Source: Epiperipatus broadwayi
Taxonomy: Eukaryota > Onychophora > Udeonychophora > Euonychophora > Peripatidae
DNA length: 64,000 bases
Assembly: GCA_028023455.1 (NCBI GenBank)
Contig: JAQFVV010000072.1
Coordinates: 1,758,501 to 1,822,500 of the forward strand
Direction of reading: 5' to 3'
The notes below the pieces were generated by a model, which saw only the letters and a program-made list of their open reading frames with translations, was not told the DNA's origin and made no database searches. Below, piece after piece: positions 26,700-36,966 of the stretch. Positions within the stretch are counted from its first letter, which is position 1; the number at the start of each line of letters is the position of its first letter. Both the position numbers and the translations under genes were made by a program.

Positions 26700-27590
26700 A
26701 TGGAGAATAGATTTGCTCTTTTATCTAATGAAGATTATAAAATTAAAGTTTATGATCAAATTAAAAAATTAAAATTTAAACATCGTGATCAATATATTTT
26801 AAAAGAGAAAAAGATAAATTTATTGTTTCAATATTAAGGCATTATCAAAACAAAGCAATTACTAAATCTGAATATAAAAAGATTTATCCATCAGCGACTA
26901 TTCCTGTAAAAATGCTTAAAGAAAATCAATCTTGTAGACTTTTAATAGATTTTGGAGGCACATATTTTTATAAGATAGCTAAATTAATAGCTGAATGGTT
27001 AATTGATCAAGTTGGTTTCGAAAATTTGCTACAAAATCTTTAAGTAAATGCCGCGCAAATATTAAATTCATTAATGTATAAACCTAACAATAAACTTGCT
27101 TCATTAGATGTAATGGAATTTTATGGTTCAATATAACGACAGTTATCTATTAGTATAATTCATGACATTTTAATTAATTTAAATTTTAATAAGCATAAAA
27201 TAAATTTTATTGTTGATGTTCTTAAATATATGGATGGGAACATTACAGCCCTTTTGAATGGTAAATTTTATACAATAGAACTCGAATGGTCTATGGGGTT
27301 ACCATTAAGTGAAATAATTTGTAGTCTAGTTCTTAATTTAATTCCAAAAAAGTTTGCAATAGCAACATCTCCTTTGTATATGCACCACGTAGACGATGTT
27401 CTTATCTATGCTGAACAAAAAACAATTATCGATGTATAGGATGAGTTATCTCATTTATCTTCTTTAGTTTGGACTATAGAAAATGAAGATACATCAAATG
27501 GTATAAAGATTTTAGATATGTATATTCAACATTTAAACTCACAAATTAATTATAAAATGATTATAAAACCCAGCAATGTGGCGTAATTCA
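26700..27590 (+). pseudogene. Penelope-like reverse transcriptase, decayed
   Basis: The frame opens at an ATG (26700) with NRFALLSNEDYKIK, an N-terminal region. It then shows SEYKKIYPSATIPVK and FGGTYFYKIAKLIAEWL (about 26954-27005), the Penelope 'GS.tY.lAK.La' block. A motif A remnant LASLDVMEFYGSI lies near 27098-27136. The 27230-27439 frame holds MDGNITALLNGKFY, the motif B region EWSMGLPLSEIICSLVL and motif C HHVDDVLIY. LVWTIENED follows. The motif B sequence has lost the usual G-x-x-x-G-S-P form, and at least four stops or shifts break the frame. Confidence 0.8.
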
Positions 27591-27880
27591 CCCACATTCT
27601 TATATTCCAATTTCACATAAGCTTCAAATGTTTTTTGTGTAGAAACTATAAATTATATAAGTTTGAAGCAGACAGAAAAAAACAATATTAAAAAACTATA
27701 TAAAAGACATAACCAATTCAGGATATAATATTAATATATTAAATAAAACTCTTAAAAAATTATATTTATCTTTAAATACTAGAAACATTAATAACAACAT
27801 TAATGTTTGGATCAGCCTTCCTTTTGTACCACATATATCTAAAGAGATGAAAACATACTGCTCAAATGATTTCAATATTG

Positions 27881-28259
27881 TAAACAGTGAGGATTGCCAA
27901 TTCCTCTACAAGCTTTATGATAAATGCTTAGTCAGAGCCAGCACTTAAAATATCTCTGTCAGGAACCCCTCCCCAAACCCCTGACCATGGTTTCGTGCTT
28001 TGGCACTCCTCAGAGAGGTGTCAGGGTAGGTTCAGACACTAGATCTACCCTGACACCTCTCTGAGGAGTGCCAAAGCACGAAACCATGGTCAGGGGTTTG
28101 GGGAGGGGTTCCTGACAGAGATATTTTAAGTGCTGGCTCTGGCTAAGCATTTATCATAAAGCTTGTAGAGGAATTGGCAATCCTCACTGTTTATAACTTA
28201 CAAGCTTAAGAGATAGGGTCATGTGATCTATGAATTGATCTATGACTTTTATTTTGACT
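27881..28259. repeat. Foldback insertion with 12-bp target duplication
   Basis: A 147-bp arm (27881-28027) and its nearly perfect reverse complement (28047-28193) are separated by a 19-bp loop. A further 66 bp ends in TTTATTTTGACT. The arm is part of the same unit as the direct repeats at 25514-26263, turned back on itself. The insertion is bordered by a perfect duplication ATTTCAATATTG at 27869-27880 and 28260-28271. An inverted 5' part together with a variable-length target duplication is the pattern produced by 5' inversion during target-primed reverse transcription, which is my preferred explanation. No poly(A) tail is seen. Confidence 0.85.
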
Positions 28260-28271
28260 ATTTCAATATTG

Positions 28272-28655
28272 GTTTTAGAACCTCTCCTAATCTTAATCAA
28301 TTTTGGAACAGTACTAAAGATAAATTGTCTCCAAATAAAACTCTCCAAATAGTTTATAAAATTAAATATAATGAAATAACATATAACGCATTTATCATGG
28401 CGAGTTTTGTACCAACTGCTCTACAAAATTAACATAACACAGACTCTAATTTTAAATCTATATTTTTACAACAATGAAATGAAATCTGGCCACAATTTCA
28501 ATTCTCTTAATATTAAAGTCATTTGCACTGAGCGCAATGATCGAAAAAAAATATATAGAGAGAGGCATGGTTTAAATAACATCAATGCAATAAACAAAAA
28601 AGACTCATGCACTGCATTACCATATGGTATATGTAAATTATTAACTTATAAATAA
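28272..28655 (+). pseudogene. Penelope-like GIY-YIG domain, decayed
   Basis: Visible in order are RTSPNLNQFWNSTKDKL, LQIVYKIKYNEITYNAF, and after a shift NEMKSGHNFNSLNIKVICT, ERNDRKK, and NINAINKKDSC. This matches the minus-strand module at 24870-25500 and supplies the nuclease half of the plus-strand PLE. The GIY-YIG core around 28390 is frameshifted. The open frames at 28223-28432 and 28407-28655 are pieces of this one domain. Confidence 0.8.
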
Positions 28656-28770
28656 ACTTATAGTCGTTCTATGAATATGACTGACCTGGTTGAATGCAAT
28701 GCTTAGAAATAATATTTTATTAAATTTATAATCTTTCCAGAATAGTGTACTTTTACAGTTATTTTTTTAA

Positions 28771-29829
28771 AATAGAGAAGTAAATGAAATAAATAATTCT
28801 GTTAAAACAAATAGTAAAAAATTGTTACGGATACAAAAATTTTTTAGTTTGTATTACCCAAAGTTAACCTTGTATGAGTTACTAAAACTGCTTTCAGGTT
28901 GACAATATCCCTGTTATAATACATTAAATATTCACGGGTTTCTTCCATGAACTTTTTTGCATTTTTTAAAAAAGTTTTTTTTACACGTTTTTAAATAATA
29001 ATAAAATTTTCTGAGAAAGGCTGTTAAATAGTCAAAACTGTAAGCTAATTTGAAAGATCAAATAAAATATTGTTTTGCATTATACTGCTGAGGGTAAAGA
29101 AGGGTGTTGAATATGTTTTTACATTAATATAATACTCTAAACATTATTTGTTTTTTAATCAATACAAATATCATTGTTATAATATTTTCAAATGGTAAAC
29201 TACTTTTAGATTGGATATCTTGAAGAAAAGCCATGCTCATGCTTCTTTAAAAATGAGTAGGTTACACAGTTAACAAATAAATTTCTAAAAACAAAAACAT
29301 CAATGTAGACTATAATTCAACATTTACAAGTCAGTGCTATTCAAACTTTTTTTCACAGAATACTTTTTAAAAATATAATCACAACTGCCATTTGCAAAGA
29401 AAATAATTGTAAAAAAATTTTAAGCTTCCCAGACAAAATTTCATTTGTATTATTTATTTTCATTTCAAATTTATCTTTAGATAAAAACATTAGTGTAACT
29501 AGTAATTTGGAATAAAATTCTATGAGGTCATGTCATTGTCTGAAATGAAATTCCTTTCAACTATATAATGATTCCTCTTGGAGGCCTTAAAGGCAAATTC
29601 CTATTATCCACTTCATACATTCATTCTTGTCATTGCAGCTGTTATTACTACGTGATTATTCATATAGTATACGAACATGAATGGGCTACTCATCAATATG
29701 CATTAGCCAGAGTGGTGAGTTTACTGGCTTTTTACCTCTGAATTTAAAATAAAAAAACATCATGGTCTTTCTTCTCAGTTACCTGATAATGCAGAATGAA
29801 TGTGTGAATAAAAAATATTTTTCTAATAG
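28771..29829. other. AT-rich non-coding DNA
   Basis: No gene is supported in any frame, and I recognise no repeat. Confidence 0.5.
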
Positions 29830-29995
29830 ATATATACAATCATGACAAACGATCCAGAAAGAGATCACATGTGAGATGGATGGATGAAGTAAAGTGTGGA
29901 GGGGTGATGTGGAAAAAAGAGACTAGAGATTGGAGAACATGGATTGAACTTGGAGAGATTTTCATCCTGCAATGGATTGATAATGACTGACAATG
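29830..29995 (+). pseudogene. LINE ORF2 3' end fragment
   Basis: Translates in part as RSHVRWMDEVKCGG then TRDWRTWIELGEI, which resembles the 'RW.DDIK...ARDR..WR' tail of LINE ORF2 proteins. The stretch 'agaaagagatcacatgtgag' followed by 'atggatgga' is repeated in reverse orientation at about 59648-59676, inside another LINE end, so both belong to one family. It is short and surrounded by non-coding sequence, hence a dead 5'-truncated copy. Confidence 0.5.
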
Positions 29996-29999
29996 ATGA

Positions 30000-31694
30000 T
30001 ATAATGAAATATTAAGAATCTAGGATTCCATATTTTTTTTGCTTGGAGTGGAGATATATGGATGACACCATTGTCAATTTTTTTTAGAAATAATTTAACA
30101 CAATTTGTCTTTTTGCCCATTAATGATTTCACCATGTTTTAATATCTTGCTTTGTTGATAACCAAATTCGAATAAACCTATATAACAATTTTAGGAGCTG
30201 ATAAAAATCTAATATTCTCTTCGTAAATTTAATTAACTAACTTGCATTATATCATCATCCAACTATTTTTAACTGATGAAAATGACATCACTTCAGACTG
30301 ATTTTAGCATTCTTATTAAGATATTAAGTATGGACAATTAACTTTGCAAGCTTCAACCTTCTTTCACAGATATGTTATTATGACCTTAGTAATCTTCACA
30401 AGGTGGAATCTCAAAATATTCATTATTCTAATACTCTTGTGAATTGCCAACTCATTGTAAAAATGTTCATCTAAACATTATACATATATAAAATAAGCAA
30501 AACTCACTATATATAACGGCACACCCAGCAAGCTAGTTTTAACAACAGTTATACATAAGCATAAGAGGTGATAGTCATGTGATGTTTATTATACATATAT
30601 GTTATATTTTCTTCACAAAAGGACGTTAATGGGCTAGGAAAACGATTTTGGTCATCAGAGACTGAATTTGCTATAGCATACAACACAATTTATTTTAGCA
30701 TTTTATATTATGATTTCATATTTAACAATTACTAATCAACAACAGTAATGATTAGCTGCAATGATAATGGGTTAAAGTATTCCATCATCTTGATAGTTGA
30801 AACTGTTTTTGGTGGAGAATTCTCCATATGTACATACTCCTCCTAATTCATTTAAAGAAGAGACGTTAAAAATAAGCTGTTTTAGGAGTTAAGAGATTGA
30901 ACATTTTTCAAGAGGATTTTAACCATTTTTCTTCCTTGTTTATTTTCTAAGATTAGCAAGATACCCACTTATACCACCCAAATATTGAATGGCTAGATCA
31001 GGTTTCCTAGTGACTGGATATTGGGGAAAAGGGGTACCTAAGACTGCTTGAAAATCCTCAGATATTAAAAAAATTGAATGACATCTTTCAGACATGTATA
31101 ACATTTAATGTTCACGGTAAGTAGTAACAAGAAGAATAGTGAACAATGGATGATGTAATTATAGATGCAGCAAGGTATGGACCCTCTTCACTAATATAAA
31201 ATTAAGAATTGCTGTTTTTCAAATTACATGAAATTATCAAAAGGACTCTCAATAGAATGTTAAGAATCTAAAATGACAAAACACTGATTTCAATGATATA
31301 TTAATAAAGGAAATCTAAATATTCCTGTAATTGTAGGGAATTATTTCCATTGTTCATTAATTATTTTGATCTACATTATATAGATGGTTTTTTTTTTTTT
31401 TTACAAGGGAAAGATGACTTATAAATTATACATATGGATATACAGCTACATACATATAAAGTATAATGGAAATCATCTTATTCTTTACTTAAAAATATAA
31501 AAGTCAAACCTCAACCCTATTTCCAAAAATAAAATGATTTCAGAAAATTATTCCGCTTTGAATGTCAAAAATAATTGTACCTGTATTTTTCAGTAAATAT
31601 AATTAAATAACTAAATAAATAATTTAGAAGGAAAAGTTCTCTTTAACCGGGAGGAGGTGGTGGAATTTTGCTGAATTTTTCATTAAAGACTGAC
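30000..31694. other. AT-rich non-coding DNA
   Basis: I see nothing coding and no repeat boundaries that can be defined by eye. Confidence 0.5.
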
Positions 31695-31702
31695 AAAAGT
31701 TT

Positions 31703-31801
31703 GTCAAGCGTTGGTGGCCTAGCGGTTAGCATAGCTGCCTTCCAAACAGCTGGCCCGGGGTTCGCGTCCCGGTCAACGCATTTGACATATAAAAAAATAA
31801 A
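31703..31801 (+). repeat. SINE derived from tRNA-Gly(TCC)
   Basis: The body 31708-31780 reads as a tRNA. The acceptor strand is GCGTTGG, pairing with TCAACGC plus discriminator A. Box A is GGCCTAGCGGTTAGC, the anticodon loop CTTCCAA carries TCC, and the T stem is CCGGG/CCCGG. Two defects argue against a working gene: the T loop has 8 bases instead of 7, and the last anticodon-stem pair is C-A. A leader GTCAA and a tail TTTGACATATAAAA flank the body, and an 8-bp duplication aaaagttt lies at 31695-31702 and 31802-31809. It is a LINE-mobilised retroposon. Confidence 0.85.
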
Positions 31802-31809
31802 AAAAGTTT

Positions 31810-33757
31810 AGATAATTGGTTTGTTATCATTTGTGAGTCTGATACTAAGCTTGAATGGCACTGGTATAAATGTTCCAAAATTTTGATATATTTTTTAAAA
31901 GAAACGGTAAAAATGATTTTGATGAATTACTTGATAGGAATTTAAGTTACTGCTAAATTTAGAAACACAAATATGACATAACAAAAACACATATAAGCAT
32001 ATACATTTATGTATAGATAAAACTCTTAATGTTAACATGAATTAAATATACCAGTAATTAAATACAGTAATAAAAAATAAATCAATTAAATTAACAGTTA
32101 AAATTAACGTATAAAAATAAAATAAATGAATTTTAATCGTATTGCTAAATTTAATATAAGCTAAAATCATTTTTAGTTTGTAATTACCGTGTGAAAGGTT
32201 GCCTCTTCAAATAATTTTCTCTAACATATTCCATAATTTCTTTCTGCGTTCTACCACTATATCTATATATTTTTTAAAAAAAGAATAAAATAACGAACTT
32301 ATTTGTATTCATAAGCACTAACCGAATACAGTGATAACTTCTATAAAAACTGCCAAAATATAATATTAATATTAATGTAATATAAATTAGTTACTTTATA
32401 GACATAATTCTAAAAAAAAAAAAAAAATCATATTAAATTAATTAAAATGTTGTTTAAACGAACAAAATATAAACAAATTTCCACAAAATAAATCTATAAA
32501 TAACATTTTCAATAATATTTTTAAGCAATTAGATTAAGTATTGCATTATGATTGCCAGAAATAAAACCCCATTTGATATCCGAATATTTTATTTTAAAAA
32601 GTTGATTTTTTTAAAAAACAATTATATACAAAATATTGCAGTCAATCACTATGCTAATAATAAGATGCATAGTATTATTTAGATGTAAGAATATAATTTA
32701 TATAAATAAATTTTGAATCTTAATAGCATATCCCAACAAAAAAAATCCTACAATCCATTGGCAATTACATGTACGTATTTCATATGATGTATATATATAT
32801 ATGCAAATAATATATACATATACTAAGATTTACGACATGCTATTTAAACTTATCAAATTAAGAGCTACTGACCACAGCAAAAATTTTCTCTCGGACACTG
32901 TCTCTCTCTACACATATATTTTGGTCCAGGATATTCTTAGACTAGATACTAGTCAATGATTTAACAACAAACTCATAAGAAAAATCTCAATTTATTATAA
33001 TAATATATATTGCTCATATACACGTATTATTTTTTCATAATAAATAATTATTTACTTAAAAATAAGAATTAGCGGATAAGATTTCTCATTTTGTTTTGAT
33101 ACACTGGCTTAAGAAATTGCACCCTGTCATATAAATTCAAAATTTAAATGTGATATTTATCCTTATTAATTAAAAAAATGCTTTAAAGAAATTACAAGAA
33201 CAAGATTTGATTTTTTTTCAAATGCATTTGGAAAATAAAATATAAATCTAGTTATTGCAATATGTTTAATCTTTTGTGTGATGTCCACAAGTTATTTATC
33301 TGTGCTATAATTGCAATGCACAATGCTAGTGGCAAGAATCTGTTGTAATCAGTAAAAAATTTACTTAAAAAAGTTTTAAATTATTTTCATGGTTAGACAT
33401 TATTTAAAAAAGTAATGATTTTGATTCAAACTAAAAAATTTAGCTAACAGCAATTATCATCAATGATCCAATGGAAAAAATTAAGATACCATATACCATC
33501 TCTGATTTGAAGAATATACATCCTGCACAAAAAAAAAAAAAACTTTTTAAACATAAAAACTGATAAATAATTTTACATTTTTTTGTAAAATTATTAAATA
33601 TTTGTTTCTTAATAAGTATTTCATGCTTATATTTAGGTTTAGTAGAACCTATTCATAGATCAATCATATCCAAATATGTTATTATGATAATTTACAAGCC
33701 AGATTCCCAAAAATCATTTAAATGAACATGCAGATAATGGGAATCTATTTGTTAAAT
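31810..33757. other. AT-rich non-coding DNA
   Basis: No gene or recognisable element is seen. Confidence 0.5.
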
Positions 33758-34001
33758 AAAAAAAAATTGGTCAACAGAAAATGCCAATTTTTAATAGTGT
33801 TATTATTTTTGTTGCCTTTTTTTCTAATTAAAAGCTGATTTTTAATATTTCAAAGGATATTTTTATTATGTGAACTTGTAAAAAAAAATTGGTCAACAGA
33901 AAATGCCAATTTTTAATAGTGTTATTATTTTTGTTGCCTTTTTTTCTAATTAAAAGCTGATTTTTAATATTTCAAAGGATATTTTTATTATGTGAACTTG
34001 T
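33758..34001. repeat. Perfect 122-bp tandem duplication
   Basis: Two adjacent 122-bp copies (about 33758-33879 and 33880-34001) appear identical. Both begin with an A run followed by TTGGTCAACAGAAAATGCC and end TTATGTGAACTTGT. The flanking DNA is plain AT-rich sequence. Identity over the whole unit points to a very recent duplication or to an assembly artefact. Confidence 0.85.
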
Positions 34002-35772
34002 GCTTTAATGAAATTTGTTTTCAAACATATACATTTGGTAGATTTTTTTCCATGTCAATTACTTATTTTTTTACATTTGTTTTTAATGAAATTCGATTTT
34101 TCCCATTATTTGTATTTGTAATTCAAATTTTCATCTTTTTCCATCTGTGTAACAAAGTGGTTTCTTTCTTCTTTATAACCTAAAGCTGAACACACTTTGG
34201 TGAAATTCACCATAAGAAACATTTCGATATTTAGACAAACAACATATGAAAATTTTAATTTAAATGAAATTTGGAAAAATGTAAAATAACCTTATTTCTT
34301 TTAAAAAATACAACTGAAGGAAAAACACCAAAAAATTGAAAAAATTAGGTTAATGAATATGTTCAAAAAATAAGCATTTTAAAAGTGAAATTTCACATTT
34401 AAAAAATAAATCTAGATATCAGTTCCAATCATTTTATGGAATGTACATAAATTTGTAGATCAATCAGCAATTGTTAAAGCTTATTACAAATTGTTTTTTA
34501 TAGTTGTTTTTCTATTTTCTTAGAACTAATTCTTTAATTATAAAACTTTAATTATAAGTAATTATATGTTTCTGTTGTTTTTTGATGAACATGTACTTTT
34601 CACTTTTATTTAACTAAATATAAAACGAAATTTTCATAGTATTTTCTGAATCTTTAAAAAAATACAAGCTAACATTTTGGAATTTATCTATTTTCCAATA
34701 GCATAATTTTTCATTTAATTTTTCCAAATATAGATTGACCATTATGTATTTCATACAAAAAGCCATACTTTTTATGTATAACATGTCCACACTTAAAGAA
34801 ATTAAAAAGTACAATAATTATGGGATTGCCTAGTATTTTATATAATAATTGTACACATTAAATATTAATTTTTACATATACAATAGATAATACACATATT
34901 TCAAACATTTTATTTACTTTGAAATCGATATATTTGGCTCAAACACATTAATTTTATACTATGCATAATTATCATCAGTAGAGTGACTTTTAATCTGATT
35001 TTAAGTCTTCAAGTTTATTTGGTTAGCTATTTTTTAACTAATTATATAATATCTTTAACTTCTTACTGTCAGGATAGTTAAAGGCATGAAATACTTGAAT
35101 CTCCACATAAAAAATGAGTCCAATTTAATATTTATATATATCAAAATTGCAATTCAAGTTTTAATATACTCATAAACAGTTGTACAGATATATGGGATAT
35201 GTAAGTAATAGTTGATGATTGCATTGGAGAATCATAGGTAACCAATAAGATCTCACATCTACAGCAGTGCAATCCTCATATTAAAATCTATCATATAACT
35301 ATTCACCAGGGTACATATATCAGATTATTATTTCTCATTATATGTGTATTTCAAGTATAATCTATTAAATTAGAGGCTTGAAACATTTGAATCTTCATAT
35401 TAAAAATGATAGTCTGATTCTAGATTTATATAAAGAGTAAATATTATTTAACTGGTTTCATAAGCTTAGTGGCAGCACTGTGCACACTTTTGATATTTTA
35501 GGTGTTATGATGGGAATGCAATCACAATTTTTTTTACATTATTTTAAGGCTATTTATAACATTAGATTATGATTTGCAGTTCCTTTTTCCATTACTGCTA
35601 TAATTTAACATATTTTATTAAAAAAAATCTGAAGCATGTCAGCATTATATGGACCTTTTGCATGATTACCAGTATTCTATAGTTATGATAAACATACAAG
35701 GAAGTTAGCTAATTTCTGAATGGCTGAGTATTTTAGCCTGGTGCTGAATTACTAAATATTATAGGTTTGTAA
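34002..35772. other. AT-rich non-coding DNA
   Basis: No gene is supported; the 63- and 66-codon frames here are phenylalanine/isoleucine-rich chance products of T-rich sequence. Confidence 0.5.
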
Positions 35773-36000
35773 AGAAAAAATGAATCCCTAAAATCAGATA
35801 ATGACAATACATCAAACTCATATCATACCCAACCTGAAGCTAATACCTCTGGGCAAATAGCCCCCCAAGATTTAACATTATGGATCCCATCAACTGATCC
35901 TGAAGTCTGCCTAACGCAAAAAGACTACCAGCTCACTGCAAGTATTCTAGCTAATGAACAAGAAACCAAGCAACCTACTTCAAAATGTCATTCACAATAA
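35773..36000 (+). pseudogene. LINE ORF1 C-terminal tail
   Basis: A frame without ATG is open from 35773 and ends at the TAA at 35998-36000. It contains QDLTLWIPSTDPEVCL and ends KCHSQ. The start of ORF2 at 35985 lies inside its last codons, so ORF1 and ORF2 overlap by 16 bp. This is the arrangement expected for termination-reinitiation in LINEs. Everything upstream is missing, so the protein's nucleic-acid-binding part cannot be judged. Confidence 0.55.
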
Positions 36001-36868
36001 CGTCACTCAACGTCAGGGGGCTTAACTCCAAAGACAGGGCGTTTGCTATCTCACATTGGTTCAAACTCCAAAAACCAGATATACTTTGCTTATCAGAAAC
36101 TAAGCTTCACCTTCACACAGACCCCACGATAATAAAAACAATTGAGAGCTTTGGTTACTTTATTTACTCTTTCTCCATCTCAGCTACCGCTGGGGTTGCT
36201 CTCATCATCAATAGAAATTCAATTATTGACTTCTTCAAAATCCTGCACATAGATACCAATTGCATTATTGCTACTATATAAATCCAGGGTTTTCTGTTCA
36301 CTCTTATCACTGTGTATCTGGTTAAAGATAAACAAATATTACACAAAGTTATACATAATATAAACATAGCAATTAGATCGAACCCTAGCCCAGTTATCTG
36401 GCTTGGTGATTTCAACCACACTTTTGACAATTTGAGAAAAAATATTTAAAGATGGTTGCTAGAAACATACACAGAGGGAAAGCACTCTTTCATGAAGGAG
36501 CCTTCTCTTTCTATACCAGAAGTACTCACTCACTCATAGACCTCATATTCTACTCTCCTGAAATGATCTCGTTCATAGATACACAGCTCTGTCCTATTGC
36601 CTTTTCTGATCATCTCGCTGTTCAAGCTACCATCAAATTGCAACCACAACTTCATACATCAACCAACCTCCGCCGGACGATGAGATTACTCAACAGGCAC
36701 AATGTGCTCCCCCAATTAATCTCAGATATATACATCACCTTTCAAGAACAGAAGATATGTAATCTACCAGCATTACAAGGATGGAATACATTTATAATCA
36801 CAACACAAAAGTTTATTAACCAATACAAGTTACCAGAAAGGGCCATTAAGATTACTCTCAGAACTTGA
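35985..36868 (+). pseudogene. LINE ORF2 endonuclease domain, broken
   Basis: The AP-endonuclease fold is recognisable from SLNVRGLNSKDR (residue 5 onward), PDILCLSETKL with the catalytic glutamate, GDFNHTF near 36403, HSLIDLIFYS near 36530 and FSDHLAVQ near 36606. These are the N, E, GDFN and SDH motifs of target-nicking LINE nucleases. The frame is broken by in-frame stops at about 36279 and 36447 and by a frame change before the GKALFHEG part. A second frame change separates it from the RT frame near 36990. The domain cannot be made as one protein now. Confidence 0.85.
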
Positions 36869-36966
36869 TCGGACTACATCTGAACTGAAAAGCATCCAAG
36901 TTACAGAACACAACATCCCACAAATTCTACTCCTAAAACATACATATAAACAAACCAGAATGACTC

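Larger units (their letters stand above)
26607..28770 (+). mobile_element. Penelope-like element, plus-strand copy
   Basis: This copy runs head-to-head with the minus copy at 23355-26606. It shows the RT region (26700-27590), a variable linker, and the GIY-YIG region (28300-28655), followed by a 3' flank that matches the minus copy up to about 28760. It is interrupted by a 379-bp foldback insertion at 27881-28259 and by many stops. PLEs often occur as tandem or inverted pairs with one 5'-truncated partner, and this arrangement fits that habit. Confidence 0.85.

Noticed and set aside
31708-31780. Functional tRNA-Gly gene
   Set aside because: 8-base T loop, a C-A pair in the anticodon stem, flanking target duplication and A-rich tail point to a SINE.
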